Assembly: GCF_963855985.1 (NCBI RefSeq)
Contig: NC_087104.1
Location: 14,136,001-14,200,000 of the forward strand
From: Ostrinia nubilalis
Taxonomy: Eukaryota > Arthropoda > Insecta > Lepidoptera > Crambidae
Direction: 5' to 3'
DNA: 64,000 nt
The position numbers were made by a program, and so were the translations under genes. Under the pieces are notes generated by a model. The model had not been told where the DNA came from and did not search any database. It saw only the letters and a program-made list of their open reading frames with translations. Shown piece by piece: positions 12,116-25,442 of this stretch (the first letter of the stretch is position 1; each line of letters opens with the position of its first letter).

Positions 12116-15100
12116 CAAAGGTGCCGTCAATACAAGTAGTTTAATTTTCACTTCCAAATAGCTAATTTCCATTTTTTTTGTCCGTTGACTACCCGTTATC
12201 TCCCTTAAGTAGTCTATAAATTGAAATTACTATCTTTTCTTTTCTTATGTCCCTAGTGTCTGAAGCATTGTAAGAATACAAAAAAATTGATCGCAGTACA
12301 AAGTTTTACAGCTTTCTTGTTTCGTTGTAATAGAAATAGTACTGAACTTAAGTGCTGATTCACGTACTAAGACAACTTAAGAACTGCAGCATTACTATAC
12401 TTTGCATTCGACTTAATTATTAGTTAATTATGGTTTAGTTATTAATAGAATTTGTTCGTTAATCTTATCTTTTTATGGGTAAAAAGTTAACCGAGCCATT
12501 GTTGGTTAGCTTAAACTGTTCAGGTTAAGTTAACGTTATAAAACTTTATCACTCATATTACAATCTAACAAAAACTTTCGCTGATTAACTTTTTAACTAA
12601 AACTCCACAACTTTTTCATTGTGAACCATAACTATTATGCTTTAAAAGTCAATCTTGAAGAGTTCACTTTAATTTAAAAACTTTAAACGCTCTCGACAGT
12701 ATACTGAATTACACATTAAGGTTCAGTACTAAAAGCATCTCACAAATGAAGTTAGAAATGTAAAATTCTGTTCCAGACAGAAAGAAACCAACTAAACTGT
12801 ATCTAAAGCTGTAAATTTCTCTAATGAAAAATATTCCAACACTATCCCAGTAATTTACTTAGTAAAGGATGAGTTGTTAAACATTGCCGCCGTGGAATGA
12901 ACAAAGTTCCTGAAAATGTATTGTTATAGTTTAAGAAAGGCTATACCTGAAGCACTCGTAAAGGACTCTATATAAAATACGGGTAGTACCAACCTGAATA
13001 ACGACCCTGCCATTTCGGGAATGCATATAAAACTAAATCAAAATTAATAGACTCTTACAGTATGCTATTTTAGGATACATGCAACGAAGTGGCTGTTAGC
13101 AAATACCAAGATATATTTGAATTAGTCGAGGTGGATTGGAATGTATTTTATGGACTGGACGAGAGTAAACGTGCAAAGGATTCAAGTAATGTCCCAATAC
13201 TTATTGAAAATAATGAAAATGTGTCAAAAGTTAGAGATAACTTATTTGACGGTAAAGTTAAAAAAAGTATTGACATGAATGGTGATAATTGCATTAAGAG
13301 AAGTTAAATCATAACCTGTACGCACCGCATCGCTCACAATATTCACCACCAGCTTATTCAAATTACCTGTAAAAAGAAAAAACATAATCAAAAACTAATT
13401 TTCTAATTAAATATTAAATGAGTTGCATTTTTACAGAGAAAAAGTGATCTGTTTCTTATTTTAATTACTTAATTCAATATAAATGTAAATCGAATTTGAT
13501 TTGTGAACGTCACTCATATAAAACGGGCCTTGTAATGTTTTTGTATGATCTGAAGTCACGTGGAAAAGAATTAATGAAAGTAATACAGTTTCTAAATTAG
13601 GATCGTGCACGCAAATGGATGAAGGGTATGTTCTCATTTAATTATGTTAAATTAATTATAATAATGCAACTGTTAAATGAAGTTGTGATATCAATGTAGT
13701 TTTTACTGTTATTATGCTAATATTATTTGAAGATAATAATTACTTGGTATCGGTTGTTTTATGTCTTTGTTTTTAGGGTTCTGCAAATTATAGAAACCTT
13801 AACTACATGTGAGACGTATCTATCTGTCCGTTAATGTACTGTCTCTGTCCACTTTTTTGTAACTTCATTTGGAATTTGGTACATCGAGGAGTAATGCCAT
13901 GTACAGACGAAAACTTTTCTATACAGGATCTATTTCCAAGGATCTCTAATGACGTTAAATTAGCATTTTCATACATCTGATGTGTACATTTATGTGATTA
14001 AGACCGCTCAACCCTTGAAAGGAGGAGGATCAACGCGTTGACAGATTTATTTTCGTAATCAGCACACCCTTTCAGATGTATGTAGACGACATAACGCATC
14101 GTACAAAATAAGTTAGTACATTACACAGGCCAACGTTCACTTCAAGTAAGTTATGCGACAGCACGCCTTCACCAGACAACGAACGAACGACAAAAATAAT
14201 TCGGGACACCAAAATTTCTCTCTGAAGAGGGTTATACGATAAATCCCTAATCCTCTTATTCAATTTTATCGAGATTGCCACGGAAGCCGTGTACTTTTTG
14301 GGGTACCGTGGAAATGTAACCTAATATTAATTACCTAAAAATCACACGATTGTTTTTTAAGCTACATTCTTAATTAGTTATTGGAGAAAAAATTGTCATG
14401 GATGCAGCTTGGAAAATTTATTTGCAGAAGCATTATTTTTTGTTCTACTGTATTTTTTTCGGATTGAAACTAGACACGGTTAGAAATGTACTTGCAGTGA
14501 TTTATTTCCATGTAAACTAGCCATATGTTCACCAGTTTATTGTCTCCGGTTTTTCTACTGATCCCTAAGCCGGGAACCCAACAGTCGCTAACCTGTTTTT
14601 TTCATCATCTCCCAACTCGGTCGGGATTTTGGATCTCTTTCGTATTTGTAATTGATTTTTATCTCTAAACCGATCTCAACTTTACACGTCGAATTGTTAC
14701 GCGTATTCATTAAATATACAGCTTTGGGATTTAAAGATTACAGAAATGACTATTTGGATGATCTTATCGTATTCGCTGACAATAATTGGTGATATTTTGG
14801 TGTCGAGATTTACAAGGTGTGCAGTGTGCGAGAAACTCAAGCTGTCTTATAAACGTCACTCGATTGTTTCATCAAAGCTTCTTAAACTTGAAACAGAAGG
14901 TATTTTGAGTCTCATTTTGGGAATTCATTCGAGGGGATATTCACCGAGTCAACTTATTTTTTTAACTGATCCAAAAGATTTATGAGTTTACTGCAGACAG
15001 GTAACTCCTTAAATTCAATGGTCGCGTTTTCCACGAGTGCCTTCCCCTCAGACATTATCAAGAGTTGTAACCAAAAAGTCCAAGTATTCAAAACGAATCC

Positions 15101-18100
15101 ATCAAACATGGCACGTTCGTTAGATGGCAAAGAACTTTGGATAGTAAAAAAAACGTTATTGATGAAGACAGGTAGTAAAGTCTTGCATCAGATACACATA
15201 CAGGTTGTTTGATGTATTGTTCTAATAGATACATATCGTATCGTATGTCACAAGCTTCAGATAGTGTAGTATGAAGATATATAGTGTTTACTGGGTCTGA
15301 CACGCAATGCAGTTAATATCGTGAGCTTCGTGCGTGAAATGTTTTACGTTTTCTTCTGATGTATCTTGAATTATAATAATAAATATTCCTCCGTGCATAT
15401 CTTCAATCTTTACTACTGTTATTTCTTTTTTCGCTAAACTTCGGTATGGCTGACATAAGTCTGTGAAATTGCGAGTCAAGAGATTTGTTGCAGTTTTTTT
15501 TATCAGTAACAGAAGTTTATGAGTGTCGCTCTTCAAAGCAGCCTGTATTGGACCTTTTTCCACTCGTCAATCGCCCCCATGTCAAGCCACAATAAAACGT
15601 TCTCTTATCTCCTTCACTATGTTTTCGTTTAAAAACATTTTTTGTTCTTTCATTTTTTACTTCGTGTTACCTCGCTTTATGCAGCCCCTATCCTATATTG
15701 TCCAAACGTTATTCGATATTAAGCCTTAATGCTTCAGCATAAACAAATAAATCAGCCTGAATGGTCCCAGTTAAGCATTTTTTGTCTCTTGCTATTGATT
15801 CTTTTGTCTATGCTCAAGTTTTCTGTATAAATGTTCTTTCTTTAGTATCTTGTCTCCTGGGATGCCAGAACGAGTCGAGTTACTTCTCCAAGATGTTTTG
15901 TTCTTTGAATAAACTTCTAAACTCCGAGGGTGAACCATTTAGATATGAATATTTCAGGCGGGGAGAATTTCTCAAAATTGTATTAAAGTTTTGTATTTTG
16001 TTAATAGCAAAAATTTTATTTCGCAATTTCAGAACAAGATAATATTAACGAGGAAGCGACGCTAAATGGAGATGCCAAATGGAGATCGCAATTTGATCAT
16101 TTACACAAGTGCACGAAAGAGGTTGTAAACATGCGACAATTGACAACTGTTCGAAAATTCTGTCGAACATGTGGCACTCAAACGCTCAAGTGCAAAAACC
16201 TCGAGTGGTATCAGGTGGCCGAATTTGCCGTATATAATTTGTTTCCTTCGTTATTATGACTATTAACTTGATACATTGTTCGCGTTTGTAAATAATAATG
16301 TCCTTAATGATCAATGGTGGAGAAATTTACATTGGCATTTGGCAGTAAAGTTGAGTGTCATTAACCATTGTGAAGACAAAAACACAAAAAGGAACGATAA
16401 CATCAATTTGTAGTCATAAAATTAATAATTAGAGATTAAAAAGAAAGGAAGGAGTGCCTATTACGTAATACCACCAACGACCCAAAGGTTGCTTATCCCA
16501 TATTTTATGGCGAGCCCCATAAACTTTATCTGGATAATACTGTAAGCGGTTTCTTGGTTTTAAACTTGTTTAATTTGATGTCGACATCAAGTGGGGGCTC
16601 ACAAGAAAATATTGTGTGAGCAAACATTTGTGTTAAGACTTACAACCTTGCGAGCGCTATGCTTATCTACGTGCAAATACTGCTTAGCGAAGTAACTTGG
16701 CGGCCAAGTATTAGCATAACGCGTTTAGCGAAACTTGGCTACTCGTGTTTGTACCTTTAGCCGACGATTAACAGTTTGATCTATAAACACTCACGAATTA
16801 ACAAGTAGATTAATATTTAAGTGACTTGAGTTATCTTTCACACAAAATGGACAATCGATCTTGCTTGGTAAGCTTTTCAATCTATCTTGGTTCAACTTTA
16901 TTTTCAACATCTTTATCTTCTACTTCTGTATTTGTATTTACTTATACTGTTATCATATATATACATTTTTTTATCCTTTACTTTTTTATCTCATTTTTTC
17001 AAACGCTCCGTTTTTTCACTTGCGCCATCTAAAAGCTCGTGGTTAGTTAGCCGTCGATCGATATCAGCACTCGATTTAATCCGTCCATACAAACCTAATG
17101 TCGAGATACAAATGAACTCGACAACTCTTCAAGGATTTGGTGATATTGAAAAAGTTTGTTATCAATTATTTTCTTTTGCCATTGAACGTTGTAAAGGTCT
17201 GATAAAAAGAATGTTGTTCTTGTGATATCGGGCTTTATTTACATGAGTTTGTGCTAGCACTTATAAATACACATATTAATTTTTGTCAGATGCCTAGACA
17301 TATTATTAAGTCAGACTTCAGAGTTGCCTCACTCTATAGTAAAAGAAAAAAATCAAAACACTTAGTTTTCATACAATCGTGAACAGTACCTAAATATTTA
17401 TTATAAATACTCTATCTTACTTACTTCTCTTTTTGTGTTAAACATCATGTTTAAAATTTTCTGTGTTTTAGTTCAGTAAATGCAAAGTCTTCTGGCACAA
17501 ACGTAATAAGCCGAAGCAGGTAACCTATTAGCGGTAGATATTAACACTTGCATTACCTGCACGCAACTTTTAGGTTAGTTTCTACACGTTACTTTGTATG
17601 AGGTGGTTTATTTTTGTATTTTCTATTTTTTTTCTAACACTGAAGTATGATAAAGAATACATTTTCTTTCTTTTACTTTTTTTTTGTATATTATTCTCTT
17701 TTATTTTTTGTTTTGGTGGTTTCTTAGCTTGAAATTATCTTCTTGTGATATTCGTTAAGTGATATTAAGCAAACTTAAAAACCTAAAAAGTAGCATAATT
17801 TGAACTTCTCAAAGGACCCTTCTGTGTCATATCACGAAAGGAAGTAACTATAAACATTTCCCCATAAAATGTCCAAACAAATGCGTTAACCACGGTATTC
17901 TCTTAACATATGGTAATGTGGAGCAATTAAAATGAAAATTACAGTTCACACAGGTCGAAACTTTCCCTTCACGTCATTTGTGCATACATTGCAAGTATGT
18001 TATAATTTCGATAAGGTGTGGCGTGTAGTGTAAATTATAATATTCAAGGTGTTCAGGCTTACAGAACGTGTAGCTTTTTTTAAAAGAAACCATTAGTCAG

Positions 18101-18534
18101 TTTGAATTTGGATCTAGCAATATTGCTGGCAAAAGCATTTTTTACTGTTGAGGAACTGGCTGAAAGTGTTTTATTTCATAAATATAAACAGTAATACAAC
18201 CAATTTGGTTCTGAAGTGTCCATTTCGTCCAAAAAAGGGCCGAAAGCCACGCCCCAAACCGAACATATTCCAAAGTGGACAAACTTTAAGCGACACTACT
18301 ACACTACCGCAGTATTGTTAGAACTTAGAACTATAAAATGGGCCAGTTAATTTATTCTATGCCAACGTGAAGTTTTATAAACCCAGCTGACATATGACAT
18401 AATGTACGAGTGGCAGTAAAAAATATGGAAAAACACATACGTTTCTAGCAATGATGTTATACGGAATAAAGGTAGAGGTAGGTACACTAGGTATTCGTTT
18501 TAAAAACTCAAACTCATTTTTTTTTGCCGCGATG
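12116..18534. other. Long AT-rich stretch without recognised genes
   Basis: Many short ORFs occur but none has a recognisable domain. The most protein-like is a 78-codon open stretch at about 13074-13307 (plus), preceded by an acceptor-like ATTTTAG; it is discussed among the findings. No RNA gene or clear TE was seen. Confidence 0.45.
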
Positions 18535-18640
18535 TCGCCTGGTCTGTAGTTAAGTGTATTGCTATAGAACTAACAGTTGTTAAGGGTTCGATCCCCGCTG
18601 GCAGCAAATTTTTGAGTGATGAGCATGAAGAATTTATGTC
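18535..18640 (+). mobile_element. tRNA-derived SINE head
   Basis: A-box-like GGTCTGTAGTTAAGTG is followed about 40 bases later by a perfect B box, GGTTCGATCCC, then GCTGGCAGCAAATTTTTG. The spacing fits a pol III tRNA-type promoter, but no acceptor stem pairs, so this is a SINE rather than a tRNA gene. Confidence 0.55.
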
Positions 18641-18772
18641 CAAAGTCATGAACGTTAGTTTATTATTATCTCTCAGTTACTAGTCGTCATAAGACAAACT
18701 CATCTTAGTTTGAGAGCTATATGATTAACATATTATTTTATCGGTTAAAAAAAAAGACATTGTGTTTCCATT

Positions 18773-19127
18773 CCTCTTCTTCTTCTTCTTATCGTGCTGA
18801 CAACAAACCTACACAGTGTCAGCCCAAAACTCCGCTATAAGAGTGGCGTTGTCAGCAGCGTTCAGTTGCTCGGGCACTCAGGGCACGACATCATGTGCTT
18901 CATCGACTAGGGAACAAAACCGCATCTGCATGTTTGAGCCATCCAAGAATCCCCTGACGAGATTGTTCTTACTACGGCCAACCTGCGTCCGAAGTCTATT
19001 CAAAGATTTCCAGGTAAGACAGGGGAGCTCATGTCCAGGTGGAGGACTCTCAGACATAGGGCCAAAGGGACATTTCTCTAATTTGTTGTGTGATAATTCC
19101 ACGCCACATAGTGTGAATCTACCCTAG
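18773..19127 (-). mobile_element. 5'-truncated LINE with (GAA)n tail
   Basis: Read on the minus strand, a degenerate ORF2 C-terminus (about 18878-19102) contains WKSLNRLRTQVGRSKNN and GFLDGSN. This is the arrangement usual just before the Cys-rich end of Jockey/R1-type LINE polyproteins, although the Cys motif is broken here. It ends in GTGTAGGTTTGTTGTC and a GAAGAAGAAG tail. Three further 3' ends of this family lie at 24945, 53103 and 63483. Clade placement is inference. Confidence 0.6.
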
Positions 19128-20140
19128 CTCGCTTCAAATGCACGCGACTTCATACTGGGAAACTTAATACGAATTTTAATTCACTTAAGTCTTATCTTTT
19201 CGAGCAATTAATGTATCATAGGGTTTTGATGTGGAAATTAATTAAACGTACAGTTAAAAGTTATTAATAACGATTATTTATCATCATCATCGTAATTGTT
19301 GACCTGAAATCAGAATCATATATTTTAATTGTATAAATGTTTATACAATCAGTATAAAAAATATGACTGGTATAAGACGTATGATAGAAAACTGCGTAAC
19401 ATGTAATTGGTGGACGGGTAGAGGGAGAGAGCAACGAATTTATAAAGAAGTAACGAAAGAAGCAGAAATAAGTTTCTGCTGTTACATACATTTTTAAATA
19501 ACAATTTCCATTCTTTTGACATTAACAACAGTCAACATTGTGGATCGGATGAAAAACATCATTTAATTTTATCGTTCGCAAGCGTTGTTACGTGCGGTGT
19601 TGATATTATTATCAAAAGTCAATATTATTGATATAATATCGTAAGTTGATGTAATCGACTACAAGGAAAATACTAAAATATATAAGTCTATGACAAAAAC
19701 AAGTAATATTTCATTTTCTACCTGCACAGAGGTTTACATTTTTTTGTAACTTCAATACTCATTTTGTAATAGCCGTTACATTATTACCTTACATTAGCAA
19801 GTTACGAATTATCTTTTGTGATGAACTAAGGGTCATTTCCGGAGAGATTTGGAAAAAAATGGTAATGATTATGGAGTCGGAGCAAAAAATATTTCGACCG
19901 TAAACAATTTCCTGCGTCAAGAGGTGGTTAATTTTTAAAATGGGCACTGCGTTTAATGGAATAACTAACTCTTCACTTGGAATTCATTAACAGACTTGTG
20001 TTGCTATTATCAAAACAATGACATTAATTTTGCCTTCAAACTAAGCCGATTTTGGAGTATGAAAACTAAATAAATAGGTAACGAATAAGCAAATTACTAA
20101 TTTTGAAATCTACTTAAGCTCCATGCATCGTTTCTACCAC
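19128..20140. other. Nothing recognised
   Basis: AT-rich, with no exon or repeat that I can support. Confidence 0.45.
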
Positions 20141-20144
20141 ATTT

Positions 20145-20310
20145 AAGCAAATAAATGATTTTGATTCTGGACATACACTTCTGTCTCCGATAATGTAATG
20201 ATTATACTCTTCAAAATAACATCCTGTCCCAGAGGGATTTGAATCTGCAACCGCACCTGGCACTTATAGTCCAGTCCAGTGCGAACCACCAGGCTACCAG
20301 ATGGTTGCCA
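20145..20310 (-). mobile_element. tRNA-derived SINE, minus strand
   Basis: On the minus strand an A-box-like GGTAGCCTGGTGGTTCGC is followed by a B-box-like GATTCAAATCCC at the expected distance, then GGACAGGATG and a body with TTATCGGAGACAGAAG. This is the usual head and body of a moth tRNA SINE. The 66-codon ORF over it is not a gene. Confidence 0.6.
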
Positions 20311-20524
20311 TTTTATCATGAATAATAATAAATTCAAGAGCATTTACAAAGTTGTTTGTATTAATAGGCAGTTCTTGAAAATAAACTGGTCAGTACTGAT
20401 ACTTTCTTTAGTACGATATGCTCTCGGCCTACATCTCAGTGTTGTAAGATGGAAGCGAGATTCAGGTGTCTTTTCTTAAAGGATACTAAACATTGTCACC
20501 TGTCATCCGCTTTGCAATGGAGGG

Positions 20525-20710
20525 AAGTCGAACCTTAACATCGAACTCCTCCTATGTTCTTCTGATTAATTTCGTTGCGGGTCCTATGACAGTTACCCTT
20601 CCCCGGGACAAACTTGACCTTCAGTGGTTGGGTTTTCATTGGCGGTCAAGCTGTAGATTCTACACAGGAGTTGCAGCAGTGGGAACGAGCGGTGGGAATC
20701 CGTACCCTAG
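20525..20710 (+). mobile_element. SINE-body repeat (ATTTCGTTGCGGGTCC family), copy A
   Basis: The block runs TTCTTCTGATTAATTTCG, GTTGCGGGTCC, CCCCGGGACAAACTTGACC, GGTTGGGTTTTCATTGGCGG and CACAGGAGTTGCAGCAGTGG. It recurs at 52045 and 52860 (plus), 61900 (minus, twice), 25376 (minus, end only), and in decayed form at 54880 and 55865, where it follows a tRNA-like head. A 135-codon ORF covers this copy, but it only reflects the repeat's GC-rich sequence. Confidence 0.65.
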
Positions 20711-22758
20711 TGTCATCCTAGGAGCGTGTCCAGGTGTTAACGACAGCAGTACATTCGCATACGCAGTTACATCACTACACGCGCGCACTCTTGCGCCGCG
20801 TTTATTTATACCCACACGTGTGCCTTGTACGTGCGCTTGCGATTGGATGGGTGAGCGCTTAGTGAGGAAACTAGCGGATGGTTTTAGCCGACTGCGTTAA
20901 AAGGAGGGTAATGTTTAGCTTCGGAAAGCAGAGCAAATGTAGAGTCATTGTTTTTGTAGTTGTCAATATCAAAAAACATTCTTTTGGTTGGTCTGTATGA
21001 CCCATTTCATGATAGGTAGATATGGTAACTAGATAGGTATGATAACATTCAAATATTTTAGAGCTGTTATAAAAGCAGAGTATTTTGAATAATTTCAATT
21101 GACATGACTGTCATAAAGGATCTTGACTTCAAGTATGTTTATTTAATGTACTGATATATCACTTGTTACTTGTGGTTAATAAGATGTTTGAAATTAATAA
21201 GAATAAGAAGAATATAACAGATATTCTTTGAAGTCCTCGCTAACTTGGAGAATACATGAACATACTTTGGCACACTATGATATCCTATCGTCAGAGAATG
21301 TGAAAATGAAAGTTAGCTATGTCTCTATCAACCTATGTACATGTTAGTATGCTAACAATATCAATAAACGATTTCGGTTGTAACGTAGTTGAGTTATTTT
21401 GATAATACAGACACGTGCGCGGCGTGTGCGCTTGGAATTGCGACTGCGGATTTATATTGATTGGAGATACGCGTATTTTCTACAGTTCTTTAAGATCTGT
21501 CCTATTTTTAATTTGAACTTAAGTGTTTACAGAATAAAATAAAGAATTTAGATGGCCCTCTAAAATGCAGTCACCAAAACCACACCCTATACTGCACAGG
21601 CGTCCATATCTCATCCGCATAGCAGATAGCAACGTACAGGCTCACTGTAAAACGATATTATAGTAAACACATAGTTTTGCAATACGACACGAGTCATTTG
21701 TTCAACATAGTATATTTACAGTGGAGTTAAATGCAAGCATGCTCACTGTGATTACACTAGAGTTGACTACAATAGACACTGTTGTTATAGTCCTTTGATT
21801 TTTGTCAAAAGGACGATGTAGAGATAATGATAAGTTTTAAAGCAAGAATTAGTATACAAACTAAGATTTGCGACGTAGATATTGTGCGCATTATGATACA
21901 AATATGGCAATGAACTGGACGCATGTCTAGATTTCAAGCTGAAAAAACCCGTGAAGTAGTTGTTACTATCAATCAGAATATTTGAAATAGATCAGGTAAA
22001 TATCAATAGATAATGCACTAAGATAGGTACATTGAGTATTCTCAGAAGCTAGTTAAGATTACCAATGAATGAATGAGGACTTTGAAGAATTATTTTGGAC
22101 TGTAGATGGACACTTTTTGTAAAATGAAAAAGAAGTTTACTTAGATGATGAGGTTATTTTGGAGCTAGCACAAAAATGTTTTCCAAATTATTTAAGTTGG
22201 TAATATCACTTTTTTACTTTTGTGGAATCTGAAATACTTTAAGGTCAGAGCTGTAGGACACTTACTGAAATGTACCTCCACTGCAGTATAGTTTACATAA
22301 TCGAGTTAGCCGTTAATTGGACTGTGTTCTTGAAACATAATCCTATGAAAGTGAGCAAGGAATAGATAGCACGATTAAAGATATGGACGAAGAGTTCTCA
22401 GTAAAAGTGAAAACGCCGATTATAGTATTTACGATTGATGGCGCAGTAACGCAATAAACTGTGGCGAGATTTTGATTACTCGCTGACTTCATACCTTATT
22501 ACTTTTTATATCATCAGATAAACGGTAATTGATTTGAATCAGACCATTTATAGCTTTAAAATAATTCAAAATTACGCACTTATTCTTTTCCTAATATTTT
22601 CTGGCTTCACTTTGGGTATCCCAAACAAAACGTGTTTTTAATTTCTAAATATTAACTACTCCTAAAACTATTTGTAGTGTGATTACTTATTTCAAGGATA
22701 ATAACAATGTTCACGTGTGAACTACGCACATTGACCGCTTTTATTCAAAATATCGGTC
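20711..22758. other. No gene; small CpG-rich patches
   Basis: A CpG-rich patch at about 20760-20890 contains a TATTTATA run and a reverse CCAAT (GATTGG). A smaller patch lies at 21412-21450 (GTGCGCGGCGTGTGCG). No exon follows either that I can support. The rest is plain AT-rich DNA. Confidence 0.4.
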
Positions 22759-24813
22759 TAATGAGGATCATTTCGATTTTTAGCTGTGAATGCAGATTTA
22801 TAGGGCTAAGAAATCCTTAATACACAGTCCAAAAATTTTTGTTCTACGACAAAAATTGACGAAGTTATGGCCAAATTACTAAAAAAGTTCACTGACCGCC
22901 CGGCGCGGGGACGATGACGTCATTATATCCGATCCGAACGCTGCCGGCGTACTGCGTGGATAGAAAATATTTTTTTCTAGCCAAACTATCAGTTTTAGAG
23001 AAAAACTTGTAATGACATTTATTCATTAGAATAAAGTAAGCTATCGATAGGTAATTTTTAAAAATAGAAATTGTGAAAAATAACGCAAAAAATCCATACG
23101 CTCATACGATTCAATGGAACGCAGAGACGCGATTGGGGTCTCCGCGGTGGTATATTTGGCGATTTATTCAAATAAAGTGTTCATAAGTGTTGTCTTCTTC
23201 CAAGTAAAATATAAAAATGTATAAGTATTAATTTATTTACTTCTAACAATAAGGTATAGCTGAGGCAGATAAACTCTGCCTAGGCTACAAGACATTGCTA
23301 TGAAGATCATTTCGATGTACACGCAATACCTACAATGAGTTAAACCTACGTATACTATTCGCCGTGCCCATGGGCGGGCCAGCTGCTGCAGGAAAGGACA
23401 GCTGCTCCCTCCTGGAAATCTATTTAATCTTAGCCTAGAAGCTGGGTATGACTCCCCCGCCCCCCCTCTCCCCAGGTCATAAGCTGGGCATGACTTCCCC
23501 CTCGGCCAGAAGTTGGGTATGATTTACCCCCCCAGGCCCGAAACTAAGTATGACTTGACCCCTCCCCCTCCCCCCAGGCCAGAAGCTGGGTAAGGCTTGC
23601 CCCTCCCCCAGGCCATAAGCATAAGCTGGATATGACTCCCCTTCGGCCAGAAGCTGGGTATGACACCCCCCCCCCCATGCCAGAAATGCCAGAAACTGGG
23701 TATGACTTGACCCCCCCCCCCTCCCCCCAGGCCAGAAGCTGGGTAAGGCTAGCCCCTCCCCCCAGCACATAAGCATAAGCTGGGTATGACTCCCCCTCGG
23801 CCAGAAGCTGGGTATTACATACCCCCCCCCCCAGGCCAGAAACTGGGTATGACTTGACCCCCCCTCCCCCCCCCAGGCCAGAAGCTGGGTAAGGCTAGCC
23901 CCTCCCCCCAGCCCATAGAAACTGGTTATGACTTGACCCCCCCTCTCCCCCAGGCCAGAAGCTGGGTATTACATCCCCCCCCATCAGGCCAGAAACTGGG
24001 TATGACTTGACCCCCCCCCCCCAGGCCAGAAGCTGGGTAAGGCTAGCCCCTCCCCCCAGCCCATAGAAACTGGTTATGACTTGACCCCCCCCTCTCCCCC
24101 AGGCCAGAAGCTGGGTAAGGCTAGCCCCTTCCCCCAGCCCATAAGCATAAGCTAGGTATGACTCCCCCTCGGCCAGAAGCTGGGTATGACTTACCCCCCC
24201 CCCCCCCTCCAGGCCAGAAACTGGGTATGACTTGCCTCTCCCCCCCCTCCCACCAAGGCCAGAAGCTGGGTAAGGCTTGCCCCTCCCCCCAGGCTATAAG
24301 CTGGGTATGACTTATCCCCCCCCCCCCAGGCCAGAAACTGGGTATTATTAGCATCATATTATGTATTATTATGTTCAATACAAACAATCATTAAGTTACA
24401 CTCACCCCAACCGCGTCTCCGCATTGCATCGAATCCTATGAAAATGTGGTTTTTGGACATAGCGATACTTATTTTTCACAATTTTTATTTTAAAAATTAC
24501 TGGTCGATAGGTTACTTTATTTTGATGAATAAATGTTATTAAAAGTTTTTTTCTAAAACTGATAGTTTAGCTGGAAAAAAATATTTTCCATCCCAATAGT
24601 ACGCCAGCTGCGCTCGATTCGGATATAGTGACGTCACGCGGCCCTGCGTACGTTGACTTTTAGCGGCAAAAACGGCCTATGTTTATTACTTAATATCTTC
24701 GTAAGTAATGGTCCGATTTGGATAATTCAAAAAGATATATCTTTCTTATGTCTTAAAGATTAACGTAGATACTAGTTTTATTGAATTTTCTACAACAGTA
24801 CTGATCCTCATTA
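22759..24813. mobile_element. 2 kb inverted-repeat element carrying a minisatellite
   Basis: The ends are ATGAGGATCA (22761) and TGATCCTCAT (to 24811), with TA on both sides (22759-22760, 24812-24813). Long diverged arms of about 400 bp match in reverse: GATGACGTCATTATATCC against GGATATAGTGACGTC, AAACTATCAGTTTTAGA against TCTAAAACTGATAGTTT, and CGATAGGTAATTTTTAAAA against TTTTAAAAATTACTGGTCG. The interior holds a unique spacer and a C-rich tandem array (23436-24348). No transposase was found. TA flanks fit a non-autonomous mariner-like or similar element that carries or amplified a satellite. Confidence 0.75.
23436..24348. repeat. C-rich minisatellite with higher-order units
   Basis: About 25 head-to-tail units of roughly 28-45 bp are built on AGGCCAGAAGCTGGGTATGA followed by a variable C tract. 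Four subtypes can be told apart: GCTGGGTAAGGCT; CATAAGCATAAGCTGGGTAT ending CCCCCTCGG; GCTGGGTATKAC; and AACTGGGTATGACTTGA. They recur in that order several times as a higher-order unit of roughly 150 bp, with some units replaced by a CATAGAAACTGGTTATG variant. Glycine- and proline-rich ORFs over the array are translation of the repeat, not genes. Confidence 0.9.
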
Positions 24814-24944
24814 TACACTGATCGAGTATCGTCATTTAGATTTGTGACGATAAACACACATAAATATCTTTGGCTATATTTAATTGGAAACACTATTTAT
24901 ATTTGGATTTCAAACTTTCATCTCGTACATTATTAATATCATTA

Positions 24945-25012
24945 TTCTCTTGTGGCGGAGTTTTGGGCTGACACTGTGTAGGTTTGTTGTCGACACGAAA
25001 AGAAGAAGATTA
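24945..25012 (+). mobile_element. 3' end of (GAA)n-tailed LINE
   Basis: The sequence CTTGTGGCGGAGTTTTGGGC, then GACACTGTGTAGGTTTGTTG, ending AAAGAAGAAG, matches the terminal part of the LINE remnant at 18773-19127. Confidence 0.65.
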
Positions 25013-25375
25013 TTCTCTTATGTTATTAAAAAAATGAAATTTCTTTAGGCTCATTACTATTCACAATTTTTTACTAGATATCTCTAGAAATTTTTCTAGA
25101 AGAATATCAATTAAACAGTTTTCACAAGTTTTCAAAGTTACAGGATTTTTCACCCTGTATTATCTACTCGTGCCAACATAACTGCTATAGTGAAAACGGT
25201 AAACAGTGTTGTTATTATATTTCCTAATCGCACACGTGTTTCGTTTTTATCTGCGACGAGCTACGTATTAAATGTGCACTTTATTTGTATGAAATGTATT
25301 CGTTGTTAAATTTAAACGATAGCTTGAAGATTGTGTTGAACATAAAACTAGAATCTTAGATATTACGGGACTATT

Positions 25376-25442
25376 TCCACCTCTCGTTCCCACTGAACGC
25401 TGCAACTGCTGTGTAGCCAGGATCTACAGCTTGACGAATCTT
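25376..25442 (-). mobile_element. SINE-body repeat fragment
   Basis: The reverse complement reads GTAGATCCTGGCTACACAG-like sequence, then GCAGTTGCAGCGTTCAGTGG and GAACGAGAGGTGG. This is the distal end of the repeat described at 20525. Confidence 0.55.

Noticed and set aside
16826..17225. Three overlapping ORFs rich in Phe, Leu and Tyr
   Set aside because: They arise from a T-rich stretch; three frames being open at once argues against coding.
23477..24387. Gly/Pro-rich ORFs resembling a repetitive protein
   Set aside because: They translate the C-rich minisatellite on the minus strand; poly-C length changes shift the frame between units.
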